Assembly (NCBI RefSeq): GCF_020085105.1
Contig: NC_058053.1
Span: 19,991,388 to 20,055,387 of the forward strand
Length of the DNA: 64,000 nt
From: Siniperca chuatsi
Taxonomy: Eukaryota; Chordata; Actinopteri; Centrarchiformes; Sinipercidae
Reading direction: 5' to 3'
The number at the start of each line of letters is the position of its first letter. Positions within the stretch are counted from its first letter, which is position 1. Shown piece after piece: positions 37,991-53,994 of this stretch. The notes below the pieces were generated by a model. The model saw only the letters and a list, made by a program, of their open reading frames with translations. It was not told where the DNA came from and did not search any database. Made by a program: the position numbers and the translations under genes.

Positions 37991-40700
37991 ATAAAATATA
38001 ATAATATTAATATTAGAAAACTGAATCATATAAACAAACAATTGATATTTTGCATTTTAAGTGCAGGTTTTCATGTGTGACTCTCTATGTGTTTATGTAG
38101 AGATAAACTCTCATTAGGAAAGTATTTCTGTCAATCCTTCATATCATTCTCTTGTGATGTCCCCTGAATTTCAGTAAAAAAACATGTTGCATTCATGCTA
38201 TTTCATTTTTGTGCGCATGTGTGCATATCCAGGAGTAGTGTGTGCCAGCCCAACCTGCTTTGATGCTAAGCACTCCCTGGTCGACCTTCCTTGTTGTTGT
38301 TGTTTTTTTGGCGCTGGAATGTGTATGAAGCTCCTGGAGGAATAGCTGTCCTCAGTATGAAATACTGTCCTGGCACTGTTTAAATGCTGACAGCAGCTCA
38401 ACTAGAGGAAACAGTTGGAGATTCAACCTAAATTAATGTCCACTTCTAACGGACTGACATATGTGCTGTGCAGTTCAACCCTTACAATAAATGTCTGCTT
38501 GCTAAATGCAATAAATGTTCGGTGAGGAAGTCAACTGAATTAACAGGGATCTAATTACTGGCATCTGTTTCCTATTACAATTCTCTCATAGTGTTGTAGG
38601 CAATCATGTTGTTTCATTTCCTTTTTTTCCCCTTATATAACCCTATCAGGTCATATTGCAGCCCTAAAATGTTACTGTTGGCATTATGGCAAAGATTTCC
38701 ACCAGCCATGTTTTGTTAGCATTGTTGCTGTAATTCAAAGTCAGTTAACAGCACATGCCTTTTTTCTTTTAAAAGGAGCAGTGGTGAAGGAAGTATTCTG
38801 ATCCTATAGTTAAGTACTAATACCACACTGTAAAAGTAAAAGTAACCATGTATTAATGTAAAAGCAGCGTTTTACTGCTGTAGCTGGTTCAGGTGAAGAT
38901 CATTTTAACTATTTTACTATTTGACTGCAACTAATGATTATTTTCATTATGGATTAATCTGCTGTTTATTTTCTTGATCAACTGATTGTTTGGTTTGTAA
39001 AAAATCTGAAAATAGTGAGAAATGCTTGTTTAGTCCCACCAATAGGACAAAATTCAAAAATATTAAAAATGAATTAAAAGAATTAAAAGAAAAAGCAGTA
39101 AATTTTCATATTTGTGAAGCTGGAACCATGAAATGTATTTGCATGAAAAATGAATTATCAAAATAATTAGTTTCACTTGTATAACTAAAGCTGTAAAATA
39201 AATGCAGTGAACTAAAAAGTACGATATTTCCCTCTAAAAGGGGTAAATTAATCTGTAAGTCATCTTATAAAACTCAGCAAGGTTCCAATGCAAGAGCCCT
39301 TGTATTCTTCTATTTGAACATGTCTCGCAGGGTATCCTTTGGTAGTTACAAGGAATCGTTTCAACTGGAGAAAGTCTTGATCCTTCATACATTCAGCCAT
39401 GAAATATTGATTAAAGACAGGAGAGTGATAAGTCACAGATGTGACTTTGAAATGCAGAGGTAGGTTATTCATTACAGTGAGTCATTCAGGTCCAGATCCT
39501 GCAGCAGCGACATGATTAACAACAATGTGCAATCATATCACGTGTTCTGCAGTCAACCTTTTCATTGGATCATGATGGGATATTTATGCTGATTTAAATT
39601 ACAGGTATAATAAGAGCTGACTGGTACTTGGCTGTCAGCTTGGCTCCCTCTCCTGTAATGCCATTAGGGAACAAGAACAATTATATAATAAAGAAATTAT
39701 GTAATGGCCTAATGGTAGTGCCAGCACATGAAAAAAGCAATTGACACTCTCATCAGCACCTAAGAGCAGTTACAGTACAGTTTGGTAATATCTACATACA
39801 TATTGATTTACATTGCCTGTTTTGCACATGACCATGATCAAGATATTGAGAGCGGCAAAACCTTTTTGAAAATGAAAGAAGAAAACATTTTGCTGGTGCA
39901 ATTAAATGAAAGAAATCCCACTTGTAAAAGAGGATCTATTCTGTTCTGCATTTTATTCTCTCTTTTTCACTCTTACAAGAGAGCAGATGTGTTTGTACAC
40001 TCAAAACCCAGCTGTGCTCTGATCTCCAAGGGTAGAAGAAGAGCAGGGCAGCAGGTTTTCCTATTAGTCTCCTACCAGCCCCATACACGACTGAGGTAAA
40101 AAAACCCACGTCACTCATGGTGGATCTTCTGCCTCACCCTGCTCACTTAACAAGCTAATCTCCCCCTACCTTGGCAGCCATTGACCCAGCGCAAGACATT
40201 TGGTGGGCAGGATGGAATAGCATATTAGTGGTATTGATTACTGATTAGATTGGAGAGGGTTTGTCAGGAAGACCGAGGGTGGTATTTTGGAGGAAATGCA
40301 GCCTTCAGCAGCTTCCAGCTGGTGAATCAGCCAGATAGCTGCTTTGGCATGGCCTACAGTTGGGAAAAAAACCCAACCCTCTCAAATCAGAGTTAAATCT
40401 TTTTCCATAGCAGAGGTCAACATCTGCCAGTCAGGAAATCAGGCTAGCTGGGAGAGATTATTAAAGGGCACAGGAGGATTAATGAGTATTAAAAAAAGAT
40501 GTGAGATGCAACAACATACAAACACAACAATACACTATCTACTGATGCACCTTTAATGTTCCTTGCTCTGCTTCGCAACATTCACACATTTTTAATGAAG
40601 AAAATTTACTGTTATTACTTGGCTTAGTAGTAACTGCAAATCTAACATACATTAAACTGTAAATGACATGACTTTTAGGGCTTTGCACAACTTTTAGTGT
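37991..40700. other. Gene desert, part 4
   Basis: Contains a CAGTGGTGAAGGAAGTA-type fragment (38777-38880), like the cln5 intron 1 repeat, and an ATTAATC-type fragment (38930-39180). No gene is recognised. Confidence 0.55.
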
Positions 40701-41406
40701 TTTAAAGGAATAATTTGGCATTTTGGAAAAAATGTTTTTTTTTTGCAGAGTTAGATGAGAACATTGATTCCACTCTCATATCTGTACGTTCAATGTAAGG
40801 CTACAGTCAGCAGCTTAGCTTAGCTTAGCTTAGCATAATGACTGGAAACAGGGGGAAACAGCTAGCTGGCTCTGCCTGAATGTAACAAAATCAGACTACC
40901 AGCACCTCTAAAGCTCACTAGTTAACACTTTCATCTTGTATATCTATTGTGTACAAAAACCAAAGTCTAAAAACGTCAGTTTGTGGCAAATTTCTTGGCT
41001 GGGAGCATTGAATTCCTGGAGTCTTGTTGTCACCATGACGTTACCAGACAACAACCGAAGAATTCAGGAAGTTACTACACCCAGGCAAGAAATAGTCCAG
41101 CTCTTAACCCCCCTGTAAAACCGCACATTTCTTCTTTCACACTTTAGTTTTTGTATGGATTAAGCAAGTGAAATGTATCATGTTAATTAATGAGCTTTAG
41201 AGGTGATGGTAGACAGATTGTTTTAGCTTTGGACAGAGTCAGATTAGCTGTTTCCCCCTGTTTCCAGTCTTTATGCTAAGCTAAGCTAACCGGATGCAGG
41301 CTGTAGTTAAGTGTACAGATATGAGAGTCAAGAATAATTTTTTCATCTAACTCTCAGTGAGAAGGCAAATAAGCATATTTCCAAAAATGTTGAACAATTC
41401 CTTTAA
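40701..41406. mobile_element. Foldback MITE, long copy
   Basis: The ends TTTAAAGGAATAATTTGGCA (left) and AATGTTGAACAATTCCTTTAA (right, in reverse orientation) are inverted repeats. The arms carry a repeated GCTTA tract at 40814-40834 and the mirrored GCTAAGCTAAGCTAAC at 41274-41290. The arms appear to pair over much of their length, giving a large potential hairpin. Non-coding. Confidence 0.8.
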
Positions 41407-44400
41407 CAGGTACCAAAAGTTATGAAAACTAAAGCAGACAACTACATGTGATCTGTGAATAAGAGTTTAGTGTTTAGTTATTTCCACCACCAGTGCGAAA
41501 GCTTTAAATAGTCAGTATGATTCATGTGAAGCCATAAAGAGCCAAAGCCCTTGGAAATCAATCAGTGGTTTAGAGAAACATGCTCAATCTAACATCCTCA
41601 AGTGGCTTGCATTACAATGAGAAGCGGGTGTTTATCAAAAACTGCCCAGCTTAGTGGTGTTGTTCATTAAGAAAAGGGATTATTCTCCGAAATAATTTTA
41701 ACAGAGCCACAGGAATGTCGCACTACAGAAACTAATATCACAAGAAGAGAATTCAGTTGTAGCTGGAAGATGTTTTGGTTTGCAGATTGTCAGACAGCTG
41801 ATGTTGTGAACACTGTAGATGGTGTTAGTGGAGGGGGGTATCCGGCAGAAAACACCTTTTAATATCTTACTAAAGAAGGAAAATCACTACACAAATAAAG
41901 GACTACAATGATTTTTGTAGCCCTATAGATACATATAATGACAAGCAGAAAAGCAGAACCTTTAGGTCACTGTCACAGAAAAAACAATCACAGAATGTGT
42001 CACATATGAGATAAATCACGCAATATGTGTGAAATGTAATGGGATTAAAATCAATGCAGAAGTTGAAAATGGGAATCCAGTACATGCATCATGCATCATA
42101 TTTCTGTATACTTTTTGTAAAATGTATGACATTTGTACTTTTCAACTTACACGTATATATGCATAATTAGATATGACAATAAGCCATTTATAAATTCTTC
42201 AGAACCAAAATGCAAGCAGGTAGAGTAGCGGAAAAGTGTTTTAATTATTCTAACTGAGCCTTTATGGAGAGATCAGCTTATTAAATCAAGAAATGAAACA
42301 AGAGTAAACTCTCAGCTTCCAACTCAATACAAAATAAAGATCAAAGATGTAAAATGTCACTGAAACAAATTTGTATTTACTTCAATTTAACTGCCATTAG
42401 TATAAGTGGGCAAGCATCAGTAAGTTCAGCACATCAACAACAACTCTGCCATCTTTTCTAGATGTAGCCTGCCACTGGTACACTATACTGTTAAGGATAC
42501 AAGTGGAAGAAGTGAAGTTTGTACCACAGCAGCAGAACTCTTAAGGATCTAAAGGCTTTAAAACCCTGACGGTGACATCTCCATTGGTCTAGTGTTTTTC
42601 CACATGAATAATGTGTGGCACTGGGATGATCCACCCTGCTCAATCTGCTTCATATCTCCTCCTCCTAAGGACATAAGAAGCAGTTCAGGAGAGCATGAAA
42701 TTGAGTTTAGAGACAAATGGGAGTGAGTGATGTTTTCATGATAACCTAGAGCAAACACCCAGGCCGTTAGCAAGTTAACAAGCCAAACACTCTAATAAGC
42801 TCAGCTTTTCTCTTTGCTTTGTGTACGACTCCAGAGCACTTTACAGGGTTTAATGATGAACAGAGGTAATGGCTGGATTGCAAACAGACAAGGATACAGC
42901 CAGGGGGCAACTGGTGGTCTGAGTATATCACTTTGTTTCCCAACCGTGGAATTTATGGTCAAGTCTATCAACAGGAAAGCATACTGAGGGGACGTGGTAA
43001 AGAGGTTTATGTTAATCAATGTCTGCAGCAGTGTTTAATTAAGGCAATAATCTCAGGGACATGAATTAATAAGAGAGTATAGTTTGCAAATGCACAGTCA
43101 GACTTTAATTGAGAAAAAAATAAGACAGGGCATGCTGGCTAAGAAAATACAGCAGAGAGGATTAACCTTTTCCTCCTAAAATGGAAGGTTTTTATTTAGC
43201 TTTGTGTGTATTGGAGCAATGGCAAAGGTGTTGTATTTATATTAAATTAACAAGAATATGAGAGTAAAAGTCATTGGAATTTAATTTCCTATGTCCACAG
43301 AGAGCCTTCAGCGTGTGAATATGATTGATGAGCATTCATCCAAAACAAACAAATTGTCGAACAGTGATTTAGGAGCGAGGGCTCTGGAGGAATCCCTAAG
43401 GGGCGCCCTGTTCCAGCTCAAGCTCCAGCTTCATTCCCCCCGGGCCTGCAGTCAAGTATGAAGAAGATAGCAGCTGGCGTATCAACGTCCTGTACGCCTG
43501 GGACTTCAGGGCAAAAGCCTTAGAAAGTTGAACTCACCCATTTGCAGCCTTAAAGTCCAAATTAAATTACTCAAAGTCTGACAGTAAAAAATCTGAAGAA
43601 TAAGCTGTTTCAAATAAAGCAAGTGTTAAGGCTTATCAACCCCATGGGTGTACAGCATGCTGCTGACATTGCGCTCTTTTACAGTCTCTTTTTCACAATG
43701 AACGCAGCTGAGGTCAATTCCTCGATATGTCACAGACTGTCAGGACTATTTCAACCCCAAGGTTCTCATTGATGGACATTTTCATTCTTTGCATGTACAT
43801 GGCACAGGCACAAAACCTTCTCCAGTGTTGCCGTCATGAAAATTGTTAATATCAATATATTCACAATAGCTCAGCTCCTCTGTTGTAGCACGAACAAAAC
43901 AAGAAGCTTACAGTGCAGGAAATGATGGGTTCTGGAAAGCTTTTCACCATACAGTAATTACAGCTCTGCAAGGGAGATAATGACTTTGAAAGGACCACAA
44001 ACAAAAGACTGGACTCAGAGCTTCACGTTCTAGTGGTGCTTTTCAGATGGAATATTCCCCGCTTGCTGCAGTGGCAACAATAAAGTCCCATCTCGACTGG
44101 CCTGCCGCCTTTTCAGGAATCTATTCACTCCACAGTCTCGTGTTTCTTCATTTAGACACAAAGTGTAGACAACGAGAGGTAAATTCAGCAAGTCGGGAGA
44201 CTGAGGATGAGGAAGAATCTTCGCTTTTATCTACACTGCAACATTTTTACTGAATTTGATAACTGTCAATACAACTTGTTTTCATAATTTAATGGCATAA
44301 TAGATTATGTTCAAAATTCACACAGCACTTACAGCTATTATTTTCTCTCCCCTTTGATTTCTTACAATTAACAAGTTCAGAAATCACTGTTTCTCGTGCA

Positions 44401-46144
44401 TTTAAACGTGTGTAGGCCAACCACTAAGAGGACACTACAGATAAATACAGGAAATCACAATTGCTATTGACAAGAATGTAGTTTTACCTGTTTCCTGTTT
44501 TGGTGGTTGGATTTTCCCACAAGCTAGACAGCCAACATAAAAAAGAAACAGTTATTTGTCAGCGCAAGAAAACACTTTTTCCCAGGAGGGCAGCAACATA
44601 TATAGTTTCAAAAAGTAAAAATCACATACAGCATGACCAACCAAGTCAAAACACTTTGAGAGCATCAATATATGTTACAAACATCTGAGATGAAAGGACT
44701 GATGCTTGACATCAGTCAAAGTCAAAACCTGACATACTCCGTGTTGCACACTAGTGTAGGGGAGAAGACACTTCATGTTGCTGTCTAAAAAGGTACACAC
44801 ATATGGTGAAGACAACTCATCTATGTCAGGCAGCAGAGTCACTGTCAGGCACATAAAGTGTTGCTTTGTGTTAGTGACGTCTGCAGCGCTGAAAAGATGC
44901 ACTGACAAAAATATGCTTCAAACTGATGTGTCATCAGTCTGTTTTTTTACACATCTTCAAAGGATCATTCCACACAAACCAGAAGCTTAAAATAATAGCA
45001 AAACGCTCAGATTCTGACATGGAACAACTTGATCTTACTGAGAGTAACTGTGTTACTCTGGTTTAAGAGCTTTTCAAGGCAGAGAAAGGAAGAAATACAA
45101 TTGGATCTATCTTCTGCTCCTACAGAAATGCCCACCCCCGAAAAAATCCCTCTATTTTGCTTCATGTCATCCATTATACTGCATTATCTTTCACTGACCG
45201 TAGCTGTAGGGATAATCCTAAGAGCAGTACTAACTGAGCTGGTGAAAAAAGCCACCTTTCCTTTTAGGTGGAGTGGGTGACCAACTCCACTTAACATCCT
45301 TTTATTAAGGCAGTAAAAAAAACTTTTAAAGCCTTTTCTCTGAAAACAGCTGCCTGCTTCTGCCAAATACAACACTATGAGAGCGTGCGAATGAACCAAA
45401 AAAGTAAAGTTGCGGGCCGGACAGCTAAACAATGAGCTGAAACTTGCTATAAAGTTCTGTAAAGATGAGGGGAGCTGCAGATTTTTAGTGATAATTCTCT
45501 GTAGGTTCACCATTACGTGCAACCCCTGTCACATTGTCACATTGTTTTCATATTGTCATTTGATCCATTGTTATAAAAATATAGATTATTGCTGCTTTAA
45601 GGTGTGGGTATTAAAAAGCAGACTCTCTCTGTCTGGAGTTTGTTAATCAGACCTGTAAAACATGACCAACTGCATTATCTGGGCTGTCAAAAAACTGGTA
45701 ACCAAATTTTCTGTTACACTGAACTCAGCATGCCATTACATAATCTACATAACAGTATGTTCTGCCTAAAGTGGTTAGAGTTCCACAAAAAGATCCTATT
45801 TTAGGCCAAATAAAAGGAAGGATTAGAAGAAAGCAGATGAATCCACAAATGAACTGTTCAGAGACCGTGTGGAACAGCCTGGTTTTTTGTAAAGCTCACC
45901 GCTACTTATTCAAAATCTCTTTACAGGTTGTAAAAAGTACATATCCTTAGACATATAACACATTCTAAATTAGCAAAACAACGTATACATGCTTCAGTCT
46001 GTCATGATTCATAACATTACATAACCATTTGAAACAAAGACAGTAAATGGCTTTGCCGTCAGTGTGTTAATCTGGCTGTTTCAGCCTCAGGTTGGCTTTA
46101 GGCTATCCAGAGGATTACAGAGTTGCCCATATGGCTACTCAAAG

Positions 46145-46190
46145 ACAGAGAGTGAGAGCGCGAGAGCGCGAGAGAGCAAGAGAGAGCGAG
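46145..46190. repeat. Imperfect (GA)n with GCGAGA units
   Basis: GAGA-rich tract interrupted by GCGC steps. Confidence 0.85.
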
Positions 46191-46952
46191 TGGAACAAAG
46201 CTTGGTCCTGGCATTACTACATCCAGTGGTGAATGAGCAGCACTCATGCACAGTCACAAACACTCTTCACAGCTCCCTAAGGCATGTAGAGTGTGACACA
46301 GTCCTGCCAGAGATGAATTTAACAGCTCTGCTTCTCTTTAGTCTACTCTGCTAATCTGCATAACCCCCCCCCACACACACACAAGAACCCACTCTTCCTA
46401 CCTCATTTGCCCTTGCCTTGTGTATATGACCCATCCTCGAGCTGCACATTTAAATGAATAGCGAACTCGCTATCTAACCACAGCTCAATAACAAATCATT
46501 TAAAAGACTATACTTTTTCTTCATCAATAATCTAACTTTGACATACAAGAAATGTAAAAAAACAACATTTTTTTCAACAACGACCTTGACCCGCACAGTT
46601 TCCAAACAGAGAAAAATTTGATTACATCCTGTTTCCTGTGATCACAGTGACACTCCACTCTCCAGGCTGCAACATGGTTGTCATTCTGTCTAGTATTTAA
46701 ATTACAAAATTTCACGGCCTCTTTGCAGGTCTCTTTCCCATTCATTTATTAAAACACCAATTTCCTCCTGCAGCTTTATTGGAGGTTTTGAATAATGAAA
46801 ATACAGCATGTGTTTCCATTACTCTATTAATTGTGACAAAGTGTGAAATAACACCTCAATATTGGCTCAATTTAAGATTTACCCCCACACATAGTCCATT
46901 CAATCTTCTCATCTAACTCTCTGCGAGAAGAGAAATCATATAAGTGCATTTC

Positions 46953-46982
46953 CCACTAAGTGACACAAAAGTCACTTAGTGG
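46953..46982. repeat. Perfect inverted repeat, 12-bp arms
   Basis: CCACTAAGTGAC and GTCACTTAGTGG are exact reverse complements separated by the six bases ACAAAA. It lies directly beside a MITE-like remnant. Confidence 0.9.
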
Positions 46983-49900
46983 AAGACGCAACATAAAATT
47001 AAGCTTTGCTAAGCCACAACCCCTTAGCTATGGCTATGCTACTCCTGTCAAGTTTTCCAATGCAACACTGCATGTGTACAGTTTACAATGATAACAAGGG
47101 CAGATTTATCACTTGAAATTCATGGTAATTCTTTTGAAAAAAAAAAGGGTACTTAATTTCAGGCAGAAGTTGACAATAGTAGCCTAAACTTCTCATTTTT
47201 AGCTACCAATGTTGATTTTGCCATCTGAAACGAAAACTGTCATTGGCAGATTTTATCAGCAGGAGACAGCTAACTAACTAACATTAACTCCATGAGTCCT
47301 GCTGATTTTTTAATGTTCCCAGCTTTTTCTAACGTAACCTGTAATGGAAACACAACGTAAGATTGTTGTTAGAATAAATGATCATTTTGGCATTCGAAGC
47401 AAAGCTAGCAGTCTGGGGAGGAGTTTAGTGAATAGTAGTATTATACAGTATATTAGTAAGAGAATTCTTTTCTGAAAGCCAGGACCTCTTTAAATCCTGG
47501 ATGGTACTTTAAATGCAACAAAATCTCTTATGTCACTATTTATTTTGGAACAGAAATTCTGGCAGACTTTGTTATTGTTCATTTGTGCTGTAAGATAATT
47601 ACTGGTATGCTATTAGGTATTGTGATATACTGTAGGGGGTGAGGGGTGTGACAATTAGAGGTAAGGTCGAAGGTGATAGTTGGGCTGCATGGTAGTGACC
47701 TGTTTTTTGGTTAAGGCACTTCTGATAATATGCTTCAAAGCACCAAATGTTGTAAACAGCCAAAATGGCAACTATATAATGAGATTTAAGTAGTAAAAGA
47801 CATTTCAGCATCAGCTAATGTGAGTATGATGGGTGGCTAGATGTTGTGGGTGGCAGGTACCAACAGGACCTCCATCATGCCACCCTGTCTGTCTTTGTAG
47901 CGATGTGAGCAGTGCAAATGTCAAAATGAATCTCCTGACATCAAATGAAGGGCAGATTTGAGAATGTGTCACCCTCTCTTTTAAGTTTTCCTCTGATAAA
48001 ATTCTAATTAACTTCAATCCTGGGTGACAGGTGAGGACAAGGGGTTGGGAGCAGAGGCTGGAGTAATGGTGGTAAAAGATGAGGTGTGATGAACTTCAGT
48101 ATGACGCCTCTGTCAGTTTGTGACAGACAAGAGTTGCAGTTGCAGTTCCCATCTGTGGACTTGTACACCTTTCCAAGTCAACCAGTGTGCCTGCTGCTGC
48201 AACTCATTCAGTAAATTCTACTTTGTTCAGTGTGACTGAGTTGGACTGTAAGTGACATGCAACCAAATATACTCCATCCACATCTGTCATACATCTGTCT
48301 TCCTGTCGGGATAATGTTTGAACAGATGCAGCAGACTGTGAGGTAGTGCTGCTTTAATGAATGGGTAGTGCTACAGCATCCAGACTACACATAGAAAATG
48401 CGAGTGGGGTATAATATCGGGCATGTGGATAAATTTGATAGTATTTAGTCTCAGCTAATTATTGCTCTTCCCCGTTCATCTTCCTCTGCTTGAAACACAC
48501 AATAACACCAGATAAAAAGTGGGAAATGCTTAACAGAGAATCAGTATTCTAGCTCATGCTCAACTATAGAACTGAAGCAGGATGAATTACTATGAGGACA
48601 GAAAACATGGTCCGCTGTTACTCCGGGCATAATGCAGTCTCAAGCATATCAGGGTGCCCCAGCTGTGATCATGCAGTCTTATCATTTCAGAGCCATGTAA
48701 CTCTTTCTACACTCCTTTGCTCTTTCCCGCCAACTGGAAAAGCAACTCCAATGCATCTCGTTGACAGTGATACTTTTCTCTCCTCAGCCACTAAGTAGAG
48801 GAACGAAAATAAATCGGAGTGCTCTTTAAGGTCACGGCGAGAAATTGCAGATGTTCTTGCTCCTGATTGTAACATGGCTGCATGGAGTCTTCTTGCACTC
48901 AGAGGAAGAAAGATAAAGAAAAGCTTTCTATTATTACTTCCCCCCCCCTGCATTTGGATGAATAATTCTCTTGGATGGTGGACTGTTTCCATGCGTAGAC
49001 ACTGTTCTTTTGAAAACATAGGAGAAAAATTCCTTTGTCAAAATGGTAACATTCGAGTAGAAGAAAGGAGAGCATTGCTGATGATGAGTCATGTTAAATG
49101 ATCATCTACAGAGAACTAACCTGCTCTTGTGAATGTGTCATATTTACAGACTACTTTTAAGCCTTCAGTCATCAAATTAATCTAGTCTTATTTTATTTAT
49201 TTAAAAACACATCTTTGCTCTAAGGTTGAATCCCTTGAGCGCTGCCCTTTTGTGAGTCAGGGATTAGAGTCAGCATTCATAATGAGGACAAGTACGGATC
49301 TAGGCTGATCATTTCCTCATTGAACAAAAGGTCACAGATCAATATCTCTATACAGTTTGAAAAAATGTTTTGATGTCTGCGGATGAGGAGGTGATTATGT
49401 GTTGATAATCAGCAGATGATAGCCACCTATGCCACCTGTGAAGGACACTTAACCGGCAAGTACTGTATGTAAATTATTCCACAGGATGAACACTTGTATT
49501 TAACATATTCACTACAGGTAGCACCAACAGCAATGCACCTGCTGACCCTGATAATTGTGTCATAGTGCATCCAAGTACAAAGAAGCACATGCATAAACAG
49601 GACACCTGAAAGATGAGACCTTTTTTTTTTTTTTTACTGGAAAACCTTTTAGTTTTAAGATTGGCTCTAAAATAAAGAATTAAAATGCCTGAAGCGTGAG
49701 AGTGTATAATGTAGGTACATGGATTAAGCTGCTGAGCAAAAATCTATACACTTCTTTGTAGCCACTATGGCCTTGCAAGATAGTGGACATTCGCTACAAT
49801 TTACATTCACACCATATTCGGCTTCATGTATTAACACTGTCAAACTATTTCAATATCTGCAGATATGTGCTGTAATTAAATCAATCCAGCTCAGTCATTA

Positions 49901-50032
49901 TTTAGCCTCGTAAGTAATCACAGCTTACACGAATACAATACAACTACCATAAAGGTTGTATTTTGTTATCATGTGATATGTCTCTGCACATCTGTGCAAA
50001 CCAGTGCCTGTTCACATTTTCAGTGATTTATT

Positions 50033-50454
50033 GCAGTATCACGGCAGTTCGTGATATAGTCACGAAATTTAACCTATAGATTCGTGTACATAGACACGAA
50101 TTACCAACGTAGTAGCCTATAGACAGCGACAAAGTCCGCGTAGGGAGGAGGTCGGAGTGGATGGACTACACGGGAGACCCAAACCATGATCTTTCCCTAA
50201 ACCTAACCAAACTGCGACAGTCACCTGAAATGTTTCTCGACAAGCTTTATTTTGAAAGTCTAACCGGACGTTGCATATTTATTATTATTATTTGCTTATT
50301 AAAAACAAACAAAACAACAAAAACGTGTTGCAGGCACGAAAGATAGGCTACTTCCAATCGACAATCGAAAAAAAAGGAAAATTCGTGTCCATGTACACGA
50401 ATCTATAGATTAAATTTCGTGACTAGCATATTTCATGAACTGCCGTGACACTGC
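50033..50454. mobile_element. Complete foldback transposon, 422 bp, ~70-bp TIRs
   Basis: The left arm 50033-50102 begins GCAGTATCACGGCAG. The right arm 50380-50454 ends CTGCCGTGACACTGC. The arms pair over about 70 bases with one 4-5 base difference in length and few mismatches. The core shares CCAAACTGCGACAGTCA and TCTAACCGGACGTTGCAT with 21803-22310. A TTTATT flanks both sides (two extra bases on the right), a possible but unsure target duplication. No transposase. Confidence 0.85.
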
Positions 50455-52374
<1,920 letters not shown>

Positions 52375-53061
52375 TTTATTTACAAATATTTGCCTCATTG
52401 CCATTCAGTATGATATATACTTCAAACGGAAACCTGCTTATGTGTACAATCCGCCATCTATCAGTGAAAACTCCAGAAGTGCTATCGAACCAGACGGGTT
52501 TAAATATATTTTGAAAGAATTCTAATAATCTTAATTACTTCTCCCTGTTACAAACGAAAAGGCACATAGACATGATAAGAATAGCTTGGTCGACAAACGT
52601 GTTAATATCACAAGACTCAGCAGAAAAAGAAACACGATAAAGGAGACGATCCTGCAGGTTCCTTGAAAACTCTCTTAATATCTCTAAAATCTGTCTTAGT
52701 GAAGGTCATTACAAAGATCTGCCTCAATAATCTTATAGACAATTTAATGTTTTGACTAGTTTTGTGGCTAAGACATTTAAAAACTCTGGTGCATGCAGAA
52801 CCCTTACACTTTGTACAACTGTAATACTTGATATGATATAAACACGTTAAAGTAGATAACTACTTAGCAAGCTTACCCTCTCAATTACACACTGAAAAAA
52901 CACAAATATAATTCTCTCAACTGAGATTTTCTAGAGTCATAAATGGAAGTATGTCCAAACCAAATGTCCCAGCTATTTGTAATGGCTTCAATGTTCACTT
53001 TAATGTTCATGGGTTGTTGTCACAAGTAGTCTCTTCATCAATCTGCTGGAGCACAGTCACA
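52375..53061 (-). other. lmo7: lmo7 3'UTR with poly(A) signal
   Basis: Minus-strand AATAAA at 52375-52380, about 0.68 kb past the lmo7 stop. It is the most plausible 3' end seen; nearer variants are not excluded. Confidence 0.55.
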
Positions 53062-53931
53062 TCACATAGTGGTTGGCTGGCCAGCTAAAAGAAAACAAAC
53101 AGCAAGATTACACTTAAAGAAAGCCGAAAACAACACGTCATCACGCTGATTAGATTGATGTACTCACTTTTGAATCGCATGTAGCAGGTGTTACAGTAGA
53201 GCTGTTTGTTTCGTATTCTGACTTCAGCCCCGGCTTCTGATCCTCCGAGGTCAGACTTACAGTCGATACACTGAGAAAGTTTAGGAAAGGGAAGAGTTAA
53301 AGAGCTACTCAACCGAATTAAAGCTAGAACAAAGTGTCCAAGTCCAGAGGCGGAGGGATGAGGACGGACAGAAGCCCCTTGATTGCGTGTATGTATAGAA
53401 AGAGAAAAATGAAGGAAACAGAATAAATGAGTAAAATGTTAAAGATTGGCAGGATGGATCACTGTTCAGATGCAGGAGACCAAACTCAAGTGAAGACCAA
53501 AGTTCCAGGAAGGATCAACAACCAGAGTTAAGCGTTGGTAAAAAGAAACAAAGTGAGGGGTTGATTAGTTTGGCTTGCAGGTTTTGGCACAGAAAATCAA
53601 CTTCGCTCAGCTGTACAGAGATCAGGACCTTGATATTCACCAGGATTTACCAGGTTAGTAATAAAAGAAAAAGAGTCTGGAGTGATCAGGTTAGTTTTTG
53701 AGGATCGGCCGGGGTGTGCTGATGATGTGCTCCGGGGCCTACAGGAGCCCAGCTCTCACCTTAAAACAGCCCAAATGATAACAGAGCCCAAGGGACTCGA
53801 TGATCATGGCAGCTCCCTTTCCCAGCGGGGCGTCACAGAACGTACAGATTTTCTTGCCACTCACTGACCTGGATTACAGAACGTACAGCTGTGATTTGAG
53901 AGTTGAGCACACATGCATGACACATGTATGT

Positions 53932-53994
<63 letters not shown>

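Larger units (their letters stand above)
41407..50032. other. Gene desert, part 5
   Basis: No gene is recognised. It holds a GA-rich microsatellite (46145-46190), a short MITE remnant (about 46904-46950), a perfect 12-bp hairpin (46953-46982) and a T16 run (49621-49636). Mixed-composition stretches at 43290-43480 and 48580-48900 lack recognisable repeats. Confidence 0.55.

Noticed and set aside
53760..53859. Alternative, later acceptor (after GTGAG) for the first lmo7 LIM exon
   Set aside because: The acceptor nine bases upstream (after CCAG) is also in frame and gives RSVSGKKIC, which matches the family; the later site would delete three conserved residues.
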